This document shows, piece by piece, positions 56,268 through 64,000 of a stretch of 64,000 nucleotides of DNA. Made by a program: the position numbers and the translations under genes. The stretch lies in NCBI GenBank assembly GCA_963701675.1, contig OY969623.1, positions 5,890,001 to 5,954,000 of the forward strand. Direction: 5' to 3'. The notes beneath the pieces were generated by a model that did not search any database, had not been told where the DNA came from, and was given only the letters and a program-made list of their open reading frames with translations. The stretch comes from G963701675 sp963701675 (GTDB taxonomy: Bacteria; Planctomycetota; Planctomycetia; Gemmatales; Gemmataceae). Positions within the stretch are counted from its first letter, which is position 1. Each line of letters opens with the position of its first letter.

Positions 56268-58193
56268 TCACGCCAACGCGAGCAGCTTCATGAGGGCGGC
56301 AAAGTCCACCGGTTTGACCATGTGGTGATCGAACCCGGCGTCTTTCGTCTGGCGACGATCCTCGTCCTGACCCCATCCCGTCAGTGCCACCAGCATCATA
56401 TGTTTTCCCCAAGGCTGTTCACGGATGCGACGACAAGCATCGTGGCCATTCAACTTGGGCAGGCTAATGTCGAGTAGTATCACGTCAGGATGGAACTTTT
56501 CAGCCGCTTCGACTGCCTCAAGGCCGTCGTAGGCGATCTGCGTCTCATTGCCCGTAAGTCTTAACAGCGCCGCAAGAGAGGTTGCGGCGTCACGGTTGTC
56601 ATCTACAACGAGGATGCGGTGGGCTGTCTTCAGAGTCTGTTCGGCGGTCGGCTTCTTGGCCTGGGTATCCACTGTGAAGATAGGTAGACGAACCACGAAC
56701 TCGCTGCCGCGGCCTTGCCCCTGGCTGTACGCTTGGACCGAACCACCGTGCATTTCCACGAGCCTCTTCACCAGCGTCAGGCCGATGCCGAGTCCTCCCT
56801 GCGACCGCTCCAACGACCGATCAATCTGTGTGAACATCTCGAAGACATTGACGAGCTGGTCGGAGGGAATGCCGACGCCGGTGTCCTTGACGTTCAAAAC
56901 GACCTCGCTGCCCCGTCGTGCGGCAGCCAACCAAATCCTGCCACCCGGCTCGGTGTATTTACAGGCGTTGTTTAGCAGATTGCTGAACACTTGGGTCAAG
57001 CGTGCCGGGTCGGCGTGCAGGTAGGTTGGCTCGTGCGGCAACGAGACATTCAGTTCATGCCTGGCAGCCTCGGCTAGCGGGCGGCAGACTTCGACGGACT
57101 GTTGAATCACGGACGCCAGTTCGACCCGTTCTTTGCGAAGTTCCAGTTGGCTGCGGCTGATGCGGTTGAGATCCGTCAAGTCGTCCACGAGACGCCCCAT
57201 TTGCCTCAATTGCCGTTCCAGCGTCGATTGAATCTGCGCAAACCCTTGGCCGTTATCCCCGCCATGCTTCATGATCTCCAGCACGTTGCGGAGTGGAGCA
57301 AGTGGGTTGCGTAGTTCGTGGGCCAGCGTCGCCAAGAACTCGTCCTTGCGATGGTCGGCTTCTTTTAGCTGAGTCAGCAATCGGTAGGCTTGCTCTTCGG
57401 CCTGCTTGCGCTCGGTAATGTCCCTGACGATTTTGGATGCTCCGACGATCCGGCCTGCCTCATCTTTGATGGGCGAGATGGTCAGTGAAACGTAGAGGGG
57501 CTGACCGTCTTGCCGCACGCGCACCGTATCGAAGTGATAGACTCGCTCACCGGCCCGTAAACGCGCTAGAATCCGGTCCTCCTCCTCGGCGCGTTCGGCA
57601 GGAATAAGGAAGGAGATGTGACGGCCGACGGCTTCCTCTGCCGTGTAACCGAAGAGCCGGTGGGCGGCGGCGTTCCAACTTTGGATGAAGCCGTTCAAGT
57701 CTTTACTGATGATGGCGTCGTCTGACGAATCCACAATCGCTGACAAGTGCAAGCGTGCCAGTTCCGCCTTCCTGCGGTGGGTAATGTCTATAAGAACGTT
57801 CACCGCCCCGGCGAGTCCGCCTTGCTCATCAAAGAACGGGTTGGCATGGGCCAGTGCGTCCCATCGGCTCCCGTCAGGGCGTTCAATGACGATCTCCAGC
57901 CCGTTGTAGGGCTTGCCGTCTCGGAGTGCCAGCGCCATCCAGCAATGATCGTGAGGAATCGGTGAACCATCGACTGTGAAAAGTTTGAACGAGCCGCAGT
58001 AGCGGTCCACCGGATCTTTCAACTTCGGCTCCCGTCCCCAAAGCTCCACCGCTCGCTCATTGAAGTAGGTAATGAATCCTTCGGCGTCACAGGTGTATGC
58101 CGCCGCCGGCAGCTTCGCTAGCAGGCGGCTGAACTCCACGTCGCTCGTGTGCGGAATGCGTTGGGACTGAGCTGATTGGCTGACAATCTTCAT
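56268..58193 (-). CDS. PAS-domain hybrid sensor histidine kinase
   Basis: The 641-aa soluble protein has two PAS domains (about 20-140 and 145-265, with PAC motifs NVLIDITHRRKAE and KIVRDITERKQAE). A HisKA domain follows with H292 in ATLAHELRNPLAPL, a HATPase domain (NLLNNACKY, DTGVGI, GGLGIGLTLV) and a C-terminal receiver with D575 in ILLDISLPKLNG. The kinase can phosphorylate its own receiver, but no HPt protein is encoded here. PAS domains sense redox state or small ligands in the cytoplasm. GAGGATG precedes ATG 58193. Confidence 0.93.
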   Translation of the reverse strand: MKIVSQSAQSQRIPHTSDVEFSRLLAKLPAAAYTCDAEGFITYFNERAVELWGREPKLKDPVDRYCGSFKLFTVDGSPIPHDHCWMALALRDGKPYNGLEIVIERPDGSRWDALAHANPFFDEQGGLAGAVNVLIDITHRRKAELARLHLSAIVDSSDDAIISKDLNGFIQSWNAAAHRLFGYTAEEAVGRHISFLIPAERAEEEDRILARLRAGERVYHFDTVRVRQDGQPLYVSLTISPIKDEAGRIVGASKIVRDITERKQAEEQAYRLLTQLKEADHRKDEFLATLAHELRNPLAPLRNVLEIMKHGGDNGQGFAQIQSTLERQLRQMGRLVDDLTDLNRISRSQLELRKERVELASVIQQSVEVCRPLAEAARHELNVSLPHEPTYLHADPARLTQVFSNLLNNACKYTEPGGRIWLAAARRGSEVVLNVKDTGVGIPSDQLVNVFEMFTQIDRSLERSQGGLGIGLTLVKRLVEMHGGSVQAYSQGQGRGSEFVVRLPIFTVDTQAKKPTAEQTLKTAHRILVVDDNRDAATSLAALLRLTGNETQIAYDGLEAVEAAEKFHPDVILLDISLPKLNGHDACRRIREQPWGKHMMLVALTGWGQDEDRRQTKDAGFDHHMVKPVDFAALMKLLALA

Positions 58194-58492
58194 GAATTCA
58201 TCCTCCCGATGCCGCCCAGCGGATAAAGATCAAACCGTCCCCTTGTTCCGCAACGGGTCAGAGAGGTGGACCAGCTTGGCTGCCATTGTACTACGAGTCT
58301 GGGCCTGACGAAACACAAGCAGGCTTCAAAGAGAATGCGGGCCGTGCTGCGAATGGCAACCGCGCTCGTTGCACTCTAAGGAAGACTTCAGTGCATTAAC
58401 ACGCTCCGCGCGGCGATGGAGTGAAAGGAACGTGAAGCACGCACCGATCGGCCTGACCAGACAGACCAAAACGGACGCAGCTCATTTCGGCG
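58194..58492. other. Intergenic region, 299 bp
   Basis: This lies between the start of the hybrid kinase gene and the stop of the small lipoprotein gene, both leftward, so it holds the kinase promoter and the end of the DUF1559 transcript. I see no gene in it; an open frame on the minus strand that runs into it is a shadow of the lipoprotein gene. No clear hairpin or RNA was found. Confidence 0.4.
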
Positions 58493-58927
58493 TCAAGGAA
58501 GCTTGATCGTCGGCATGACGTTATCTCCCACCCTGACTTCGAAGCGCAACTGCGAGCGCTCCGGGTCTTCGAAAGGAGGCACGACCCGGCTCTCACCGCG
58601 AACCACGCCACCTCCGCCCAGCGCGACAGTGACGATGTACTCTCCGAGTGGCGAACCATCGTCCGCGGAATGAGTGCCGATGACGAAGGCGCCGGACTTG
58701 TCGGTGGTTGCGCGTGGCTTCTTTTCAAACGGGTCACCGGCAACCTTGGGGTGAAAGACGACGAAAGCGTCGGCGGCGGGTTCTCCGTTGAACAACACGA
58801 GGCCGCGTACGGGGTGGACCGGCGTCCGCTCTTCCGCTTTGCGACAGCCCCCCATGCCGACAAGCCAGATCATGACAGCCAGTCTTATTGAGGTAGGGCA
58901 GCAGCTAACAGGCTGACAGAGTGACAC
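58493..58927 (-). CDS. Carboxypeptidase-regulatory-like lipoprotein of the DUF1559 operon
   Basis: The 144-aa protein has a hydrophobic leader ending in a lipobox-like GMGGC near residue 28. A small beta-sandwich follows (VRGLVLFNGEPAADAFVVFHP, TTDKSGAFVIGTHSADDGSPLG, EYIVTVALGG) of the kind that follows DUF1559 genes throughout planctomycetes. It may display or stabilise the pseudopilin. GTG 58927 is used; a later ATG would leave too short a signal. It starts 30 bases after the DUF1559 stop. Confidence 0.8.
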   Translation of the reverse strand: MSLCQPVSCCPTSIRLAVMIWLVGMGGCRKAEERTPVHPVRGLVLFNGEPAADAFVVFHPKVAGDPFEKKPRATTDKSGAFVIGTHSADDGSPLGEYIVTVALGGGGVVRGESRVVPPFEDPERSQLRFEVRVGDNVMPTIKLP

Positions 58928-58957
58928 GATGACTCACCCGATTTGTGTGAGACGAAA

Positions 58958-59848
58958 TTAGAACGGTTTATCGAGCGGCTCACCACCCATATACGTGGAA
59001 AGGGCGAGCATAAGCGAGCCGACTTGGTAACTGATGAAGCGGACCGAGGCGTCGCCCATCGCGAAATTCGAACCTCCCTGATGCAAGCTCCACAAGTGAT
59101 TAAACGCGCAGGGATTGTGCAAACCGCTGCCTTCTGCGGGACCAAAAACATAGGGAGGGCCGGGACATGGTTTGCCTAAGTCGTCTTTGTTGTAGAACCA
59201 AAGCGTGTTTGCAACTCCGCTGCCGACATCGTATTGACCCCACGTCCACCAACCCCAAAAGGCATCGGGCGCCGGAGGCCGCTCTCCAATCATTACTGTG
59301 TTGCTGAGGCCGTCCGTTACTTTCGCGAATGTCACCTTACTGAACCAAGTGATCATTCCTTCTTGGTTCGGGTTCTTTTGGCCGGAATGATAATCATGTC
59401 CCGTTACGGACGGATAGGCACTGCAGGCCCATTCGCCGCCGCCCCAAGACCCCTTGTAAACAAGCCCGCCAGCCGCACGCGGATCCGTGGGGCAGATGTA
59501 GGTTGGGATTATCGTGCTGCGATAAGGCTTTTGGTACGAACCGCCGGAGATAGGGCCGCCCGGCTTCACTTGCATGAGTCGGTACATCGGCTCGTATTCG
59601 ATGTACGGCAAGAGGTGAACCTGCCAACCGCCGTTGTACGGCCCGGGCGTAGCATTCGGAATTACGCGGTTGTAGACGGATTCATAGTGGTGCACTGCCA
59701 GGGCGATCTGTTTCAGGTTATTCGTGCATTTGGTTCGGTTGGCCGCTTCGCGCACCTTTTGAATCGCCGGTAGGAGCAACGAAATAAGCACTCCTATTAT
59801 GGCGACTACCACGAGCAGTTCGATGAGCGTGAAACCTGTGCGGCGCAT
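58958..59848 (-). CDS. DUF1559 prepilin-like protein
   Basis: The 296-aa protein starts MRRTGFTLIELLVVVAIIGV, a type IV prepilin leader and hydrophobic helix. DUF1559 follows, with NNLKQIALAVHHYE, CPTDPRAAGG, VMIGERPPAPD and FAMGDASVRFIS. It is the second member in the window, about 36 kb from the first, and heads an operon with the small lipoprotein. It is probably part of a pseudopilin-like surface assembly. Confidence 0.93.
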   Translation of the reverse strand: MRRTGFTLIELLVVVAIIGVLISLLLPAIQKVREAANRTKCTNNLKQIALAVHHYESVYNRVIPNATPGPYNGGWQVHLLPYIEYEPMYRLMQVKPGGPISGGSYQKPYRSTIIPTYICPTDPRAAGGLVYKGSWGGGEWACSAYPSVTGHDYHSGQKNPNQEGMITWFSKVTFAKVTDGLSNTVMIGERPPAPDAFWGWWTWGQYDVGSGVANTLWFYNKDDLGKPCPGPPYVFGPAEGSGLHNPCAFNHLWSLHQGGSNFAMGDASVRFISYQVGSLMLALSTYMGGEPLDKPF

Positions 59849-59989
59849 GACCTAGATCCCCCGGGGGGCAAGCGGGTTGTGGGATACGAAGGTGATGTTA
59901 AACCCGCGGATGTCCCATGTCAAACCAAAACTAGATAGCTCCTGAGAGCGGAGCGCGAGCTCGTTTGGAACGATCCTCGAAACCGCGCG

Positions 59990-60784
59990 TTACGTTTCGC
60001 GGCTCGGACTGAATAGCGACCTTGAATCCATAATGCCGGTGGAACGGGAAATCAACACCATCGCCGCCCAGAGATCCCAGAGCACGGCGACCCCAAATGC
60101 GTACTCGGCGAAGACCTGTAGGTGACCGTGGTGCGCCGCCGCTGTGACGACGCCAAAGAGGACGCTCGCCGTTGCCGCCACCATTCCCGACAGGCCGAAC
60201 CACATCGAGGCGACACCGGTGCGGAGCACGGCAACGGAGAAGAGAGCGACACCGACACCGAGCAGGACATTGGAGACGGCCTGCTGCACGCTGATAATGG
60301 CACTCACCGTCCGCCCCAACGACTCGAGAGCCGGGCGAGTCGTCGCCTCGGCTGCTTCATATTCCGTGGGGAACTGTCGCACGAAGGCCACCATCGTCGC
60401 GTCCTGCGCGATGCCAATGAGTATCCCCGACGAAAAGGCGACGAGCGCCCATAACGCGTTGCCTCGTGCCGGTCGGGTCAAGTAGTAGAGGCCAACACCC
60501 TCGCCGACGACGAACACGGCATAGACCAGGAAGAGCCACTCCCGGATCAGGTAGTGCGGCTGTCGCTGCACGAAGGACGCGAAGTCGGCGCCAGTGCGAA
60601 GAGGAATGTCCTGTCCGCCGAGCCCGTGAACGGCGCCGAACACTGCGCCGGCCAGTCCTGCGGCCACGCCCAGGAGCGCACAGCGCCACCGGCCTTGACG
60701 ACAGCGCCATGGTTCATTTCGCTTGCAAATGTCACGCTGACCAGTCCAGTTGCTGAAGGCCCCATCATACGGCTCGGCAGACAC
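59990..60784 (-). CDS. Multi-pass membrane protein of unknown function
   Basis: About 264 aa with roughly six membrane helices (ALLGVAAGLAGAVFGAV, WLFLVYAVFVVGEGVGLYYL, ALWALVAFSSGILIGIAQ, NVLLGVGVALFSVAVLRTG, GLSGMVAATASVLFGVV, FGVAVLWDLWAAMVLIS). No family is recognised with confidence; it recalls DUF4386-like proteins. The start is uncertain: GTG 60784 leaves a long polar N-terminus and there is no good Shine-Dalgarno. Confidence 0.6.
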   Translation of the reverse strand: MSAEPYDGAFSNWTGQRDICKRNEPWRCRQGRWRCALLGVAAGLAGAVFGAVHGLGGQDIPLRTGADFASFVQRQPHYLIREWLFLVYAVFVVGEGVGLYYLTRPARGNALWALVAFSSGILIGIAQDATMVAFVRQFPTEYEAAEATTRPALESLGRTVSAIISVQQAVSNVLLGVGVALFSVAVLRTGVASMWFGLSGMVAATASVLFGVVTAAAHHGHLQVFAEYAFGVAVLWDLWAAMVLISRSTGIMDSRSLFSPSRET

Positions 60785-60907
60785 TTCCGCGGTCGGGTGC
60801 GGCGCCTTAGAGCGTTAGAGAATTATTTGCCGGTGGGCAAACCGGCAGTATACCATGAATGGCCGTTCCGACGGGAACGGAGCGAACCTCTTGACGTGGA
60901 GTCACTC

Positions 60908-61333
60908 ATGACCAGACTCGCCATCCCGCTTTCACTCGTCGCGTTGACGATCTTCGGTGTCGAGGCACGTGCGGATCAGTTTCCGTTGACCGGCACCATC
61001 TACGCAACCGTGGCAAGTCCCACGAATGACACGTACCCGTTTCGCACGGCCGGCACACTGACCACCGTGAACCACGTCATCGGCGGCGGGCGTTTTTTTT
61101 GGGACAAGACAGCCGGGGTGATTCCGGACGGTTTACTCGTCCTCAGGGACGATGACGGCGACAAGATTTTCATGAAGTTCGGCGGCAACGTCTCGGCCAA
61201 TGGCACGCTCAATGCCGGCTTCGAGATCATCGGCGGCACCGGCAAGTGGTCGGGGCATTGGGGTATCGGAACGTTGACCGGCTCCGTCGGTCAGTCGGCA
61301 TTTTTTACGTTTGACGGGTATATCGCAAACTAA
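60908..61333 (+). CDS. Small secreted beta-rich protein
   Basis: The 141-aa protein has a signal peptide (MTRLAIPLSLVALTIFGVEA). A beta-rich domain follows with ATVASPTNDTYPFRTAGTLT, FFWDKTAGVIPDGLLVLRDDD and GGTGKWSGHWGIGTLTGSVG. The last motif resembles small allene-oxide-cyclase- or dirigent-like barrels, but the assignment is weak. The gene is followed by the first 28-bp direct repeat. Confidence 0.65.
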   Translation: MTRLAIPLSLVALTIFGVEARADQFPLTGTIYATVASPTNDTYPFRTAGTLTTVNHVIGGGRFFWDKTAGVIPDGLLVLRDDDGDKIFMKFGGNVSANGTLNAGFEIIGGTGKWSGHWGIGTLTGSVGQSAFFTFDGYIAN

Positions 61334-61343
61334 AGTGCCGCCC

Positions 61344-61371
61344 ACGTCGGCCTCACGGCTCGACGCTCGCC
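61344..61371 (+). repeat. 28-bp direct repeat, left copy
   Basis: The 28 bases beginning ACGTCGGCCTCACGGCTC are identical to 62082-62109 in the same orientation. The two copies flank the MNT/HEPN genes 738 bases apart. Confidence 0.9.
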
Positions 61372-61379
61372 GCTATCAA

Positions 61380-61426
61380 TTGATGCAATTCTTCACAATC
61401 GGATAGAATGGTGTGCGGAGCGCACA
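61380..61426 (+). promoter_or_regulatory. Candidate promoter and operator of the MNT/HEPN module
   Basis: TTGATG at 61380-61385 and TAGAAT at 61404-61409 with an 18-base spacer resemble a sigma-70 promoter. Immediately downstream a perfect palindrome, TGTGCG-GAG-CGCACA (61412-61426), abuts the ATG at 61427. It is placed where a repressor would block transcription, as expected for an autoregulated toxin-antitoxin operon. Confidence 0.5.
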
Positions 61427-61735
61427 ATGATCGATCTGATTGAAAAGCAGCGCGGCAGGTTGGAAGATTTGTGCCGCAAGCATCGAGTTAGGAGACTGGA
61501 GGTTTTCGGCTCGGCCGCCGATGGCACGTTCGATCCGACGCGATCCGATCTCGACTTTCTGGTGGAGTATCTGCCGGTCGAAGACGGCAAGCACGGTCGC
61601 GTATACTTCGGACTCCTCCATGACCTGGAGGATCTTTTTGAACGCAAAATCGATCTGGTGATGCCGTCGGCGATTAGGAACCGGTACTTCCGAGAGGCCG
61701 TCAACCATTCTCGAAAGATTGTTTATGCCGCATGA
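61427..61735 (+). CDS. MNT-type nucleotidyltransferase antitoxin
   Basis: The 102-aa minimal nucleotidyltransferase has VFGSAADGTFDPTRSDLDFLVEY, the GSx(10-12)DxD signature (GS at 28-29, D41 and D43), and a third acidic residue in RKIDLVMP. MNT proteins neutralise their HEPN partner by AMPylating a tyrosine near its active site. It overlaps the HEPN gene by 11 bases and is preceded by a candidate promoter and palindrome. Confidence 0.93.
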   Translation: MIDLIEKQRGRLEDLCRKHRVRRLEVFGSAADGTFDPTRSDLDFLVEYLPVEDGKHGRVYFGLLHDLEDLFERKIDLVMPSAIRNRYFREAVNHSRKIVYAA

Positions 61736-62069
61736 CCCGCGCAAGTGTTTGGAAGACATGCGGCAAGCGGCCGACTTTCTGGTGCGAATTACCGCTGGTC
61801 GGACGGCACGAGATTACAGCACCGACGAAATCCTTCGCAGTGTCGTTGAACGCAAATTTGAGATCATCGGAGAAGCCTTAGCGCGCTTGCACAAGATTGA
61901 TGCGACGCTGGCGACGCAAATTCCCGATCATCGCGCAATCATTTCCTTCCGCAACGTTTTGATTCATGGATATGACTCAATCGATGCCCAAGCCGTCTGG
62001 GACATCGTTAAACATGACCTTCCTCGTTTTCAGCCGCAGGTGGAGCGCCTTTTGAACTCGTTGTCCTAG
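61725..62069 (+). CDS. HEPN (DUF86) ribonuclease toxin
   Basis: The 114-aa all-helical protein has the catalytic Rx4H motif RNVLIHGY (R76, H81) with the conserved Tyr in HGY, the target of MNT AMPylation in characterised pairs. Other family features are KCLEDMRQAADFL, ILRSVVERKFEIIGEALARL and DLPRFQPQVERLL. As a dimer it would cleave RNA. The pair is intact, unlike the other toxin genes in this window. Confidence 0.93.
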   Translation: MPHDPRKCLEDMRQAADFLVRITAGRTARDYSTDEILRSVVERKFEIIGEALARLHKIDATLATQIPDHRAIISFRNVLIHGYDSIDAQAVWDIVKHDLPRFQPQVERLLNSLS

Positions 62070-62081
62070 TGACGACGGCAT

Positions 62082-62109
62082 ACGTCGGCCTCACGGCTCG
62101 ACGCTCGCC
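62082..62109 (+). repeat. 28-bp direct repeat, right copy
   Basis: Identical to 61344-61371. It starts 12 bases after the HEPN stop and ends 9 bases before the stop of the leftward sigma54 regulator gene. Confidence 0.9.
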
Positions 62110-62118
62110 CGGCGCAAA

Positions 62119-64000
62119 TCACCGCTGGATGTCGTAAGACTTGATCTTTCGATCCAGAGTCGATCTTTCGATTTGCAGAATCGCGGCGGCTTGGCTCTTG
62201 TTCCAGTCGGTGTGTTCAAGCGTCTGTTGAATGTGGCGTTTCTCGATCTCCTCCAACGTAAACGCTTGATAAGCCGGTCTTGAATCCGAGGTCTTGCTGG
62301 TCAATTCCAACGATGAGAGCCAAACGTCGGGTGCGTCGAGCACTGGTCCTAAACCGAGGGCGACGGCGCGTTCGATCACGTTTCGCAGTTCGCGAATGTT
62401 GCCGGGCCAGTCGTATTCCTGCATCTTTTTCATCGCCGCGGGCGTGAAGCCCACGGCCTTTCGTGCGGTTTCGCGGCCGTAGCGCTTGAGGAAATGATCG
62501 GCGAGTCGCGGAATATCCTCGCGGCGTTCCCGCAACGGCGGCAGTCGGAACTCAACCACTTGCAAGCGGAAGAACAAATCGCGACGGAAGGCGCCGTTTC
62601 GCACGGCTTCTTCGAGTGGCTGATTCGTCGCGGCGACGACGCGGGCATCGACTCGGATCGGGGTATGGCCGCCAACCCGCTCGAAAGCGTGTCCTTCGAG
62701 GATGCGCAAGAGTTTCGCCTGAGTGCCCGGCTTCAGTTCGCCGATTTCATCGAGGAAGATCGTGCCGCGATCGGCGGCCTCGAACTTGCCGATCTTCTTC
62801 TCCGTGGCCCCGGTGAAAGCGCCTTTCTCGTGGCCGAACAACTCACTTTCGAGCAATGATTCAGGCAACGCGGCACAATTCAGACACACAAAGGGCGCAT
62901 CTTTCGCCCGCTGGAGTAGTGAATGGCGCGTGCAACGAGTTCTTTGCCGGTGCCGCTTTCGCCGCGCACCAACACCGTGGCGTTGGTGCTCGCAACCATC
63001 GCGATCTGCTGCTCGATCTTTCGCAGGCCGGGACTGTTGCCGATCATTTCGCTTTCGATGCGAAGTTGGGCTCGGAGGGAGACATTCTCTGCTGCAAGCG
63101 ATGCCTGTCGTAACAATTGGTGGGCTGCGGCGCCCATTTGTCGGGCGACAGCAGTCACGAATTCCAGATCATCGGCATCCAATGCGTGCGACGAGTCTGT
63201 GCAGTAAAGATGGATCAGCCCCATCACGCGGTCATTGAACGAAAACGGAGCGCAAATGATACTGGTGGCGCCGACATCCAAAATGCTCTTGCGATTGTGT
63301 AAATCCGGGTGTTGCTCGACATCTTCCGCGAGAACGGCCTCCCCGCTCGTCAAAACTTCGTGGCTCAAGTACTGCGATATGCGGGCGTAACCTTGGACGC
63401 TTGGATCTTTGTGCCGGTGCTCCGTGAGGTCTAGCCCTCGGCCGTCTTTGCGGGTGAATACGGCGCCCGCGTCCGCCGGAGTCGCTTCCAGAAGTCCGGT
63501 GAGGACGATTTGAGCCAACTCTTGATACGCGCTGGCCGAGCCCATATCCACGGCCATGCGGTAGAGTAACGACAGATCGTGGCTGAGCCGGCGCGACATG
63601 ACCCCGTCGTGCAGCGTGCCGTCTTCCGGCGTCGGCGCCGGCGGGACGGGGGTTAGGAATCGCGTTTGCAGCAGGCGCTTCTTGATCGTGACGCTTTCCG
63701 CCTGGGCCGGCACCATCGGCATCTCGGGGAGATCGTTCAGGTCCTCGACAAAGACAAGCGTCGTGCGGCCCAACGAGATCTCGTCGAGCGCGGAAAGCTC
63801 CCATTCGCTGTCGAGGCGGTCGCTGTTGATTCGCGTTCCGTTGAGGCTGTTCAGGTCGCGCAGCCGCCAGCGCCCATCGGTGTAGTAAACCTCCGCGTGT
63901 TCCCGGCTGCAGACTTCATCCTTGAGCACAATGCGATTGGTGTTCGCGCGGCCCATGTTGTACCGCTGTTCCGAGGTCAGCGCGTGGACATCCCCAAACC
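62119..64000 (-). pseudogene. FHA-GAF-sigma54 activator (NtrC-like), frameshifted and cut by the window edge
   Basis: The gene enters from beyond 64000 (the frame is open at the edge). Visible are an FHA domain (GRANTNRIVLKDEVCSREHAEV, DLNSLNGTRIN), a GAF domain (ILDVGATSIICAPFSFNDRVMGLIHLY) and a sigma54-AAA domain with Walker A GESGTGKE. The frame then breaks near 62901 and resumes with FVCLNCAALPESLLESELFGHE, GAFTGA (the sigma54 contact loop), GTIFLDEIGEL and a C-terminal Fis helix-turn-helix (AAILQIERSTLDRKIKSY). Adding one G restores GRKDAPFVCLNC. It would activate sigma54 promoters upon binding a phosphothreonine partner or small ligand. Confidence 0.85.

Noticed and set aside
58396..58863. 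Minus-strand open frame of 155 codons
   Set aside because: It overlaps the lipoprotein gene in another frame, has biased Ser/Arg composition and no family features; it is a shadow.

Overview
The window looks like a piece of a Planctomycetota chromosome, probably Gemmataceae-like. The evidence is two DUF1559 prepilin-like proteins, a Ser/Thr kinase fused to WD40 repeats, large surface proteins whose N-termini carry the planctomycete LEQLEDR / LEDRRAP / LEARDVPS motif, a BBP7-type outer-membrane barrel, Uma2, HEAT and BNR repeat proteins, and high GC with many short palindromic intergenic repeats. I found no rRNA, tRNA, CRISPR array or complete prophage.

Layout. 0-3.3 kb: 3' end of leuS, a HigBA-like toxin-antitoxin pair with its operator, and a BarA-like hybrid histidine kinase. 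3.7-9.1 kb: an outer-membrane protein and a minus-strand envelope run (uppP, SDR, unknown 544-aa protein, GT2 glycosyltransferase). 9.4-14.5 kb: two Hsp20 genes, an ABC-F ATPase, a cyclophilin and a WD40 protein. 14.5-24.1 kb: an accessory patch with Uma2, gene fragments, a second HigBA-like pair, a choice-of-anchor surface protein, a Y1 (HUH) transposase beside REP-like palindromes, a sialidase-like protein, DUF1559, and a retropepsin pair. 24.2-29.3 kb: a translationally coupled sugar-nucleotide operon (TIGR01777 epimerase, GalU-like enzyme, fucokinase/pyrophosphorylase composite). 29.4-38 kb: BamE-like lipoprotein, HAD phosphatase plus two fragments related to its 3' end, a VapBC-like pair, kinase-WD40, HEAT protein and a Thr-type asparaginase. 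38.2-46.9 kb: a GNAT/aminotransferase fusion, a giant BNR protein, a zinc-ribbon membrane protein coupled to a SLOG-like protein, and a Tat-exported TIM-barrel protein. 46.9-54.7 kb: VOC proteins, retropepsin, AraC regulator, an antitoxin-like/membrane/SUMF1 operon, type III glutamine synthetase and a STAS protein. 54.9-64 kb: FG-GAP protein, PAS hybrid kinase, a DUF1559 operon, an MNT/HEPN toxin-antitoxin module between 28-bp direct repeats, and an FHA-GAF-sigma54 regulator that runs off the end.

Two themes run across the window. First, at least twelve otherwise well-conserved genes are split by a one- or two-base frameshift, mostly in G/C runs. They include genes normally kept intact (glutamine synthetase, ABC-F, sigma54 regulator), so part of this is probably sequencing or assembly error. 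Second, all three RelE/PIN-type toxin genes are broken while their antitoxins are open; one is broken by an in-frame amber codon, which an indel error cannot explain. The strongest candidates for new biology are the GNAT (N-acyltransferase/LuxI-like) to class V aminotransferase fusion, the Y1 transposase with its palindromic repeats, the fucokinase/pyrophosphorylase composite, and the three-gene operon at 50.4-52.1 kb.
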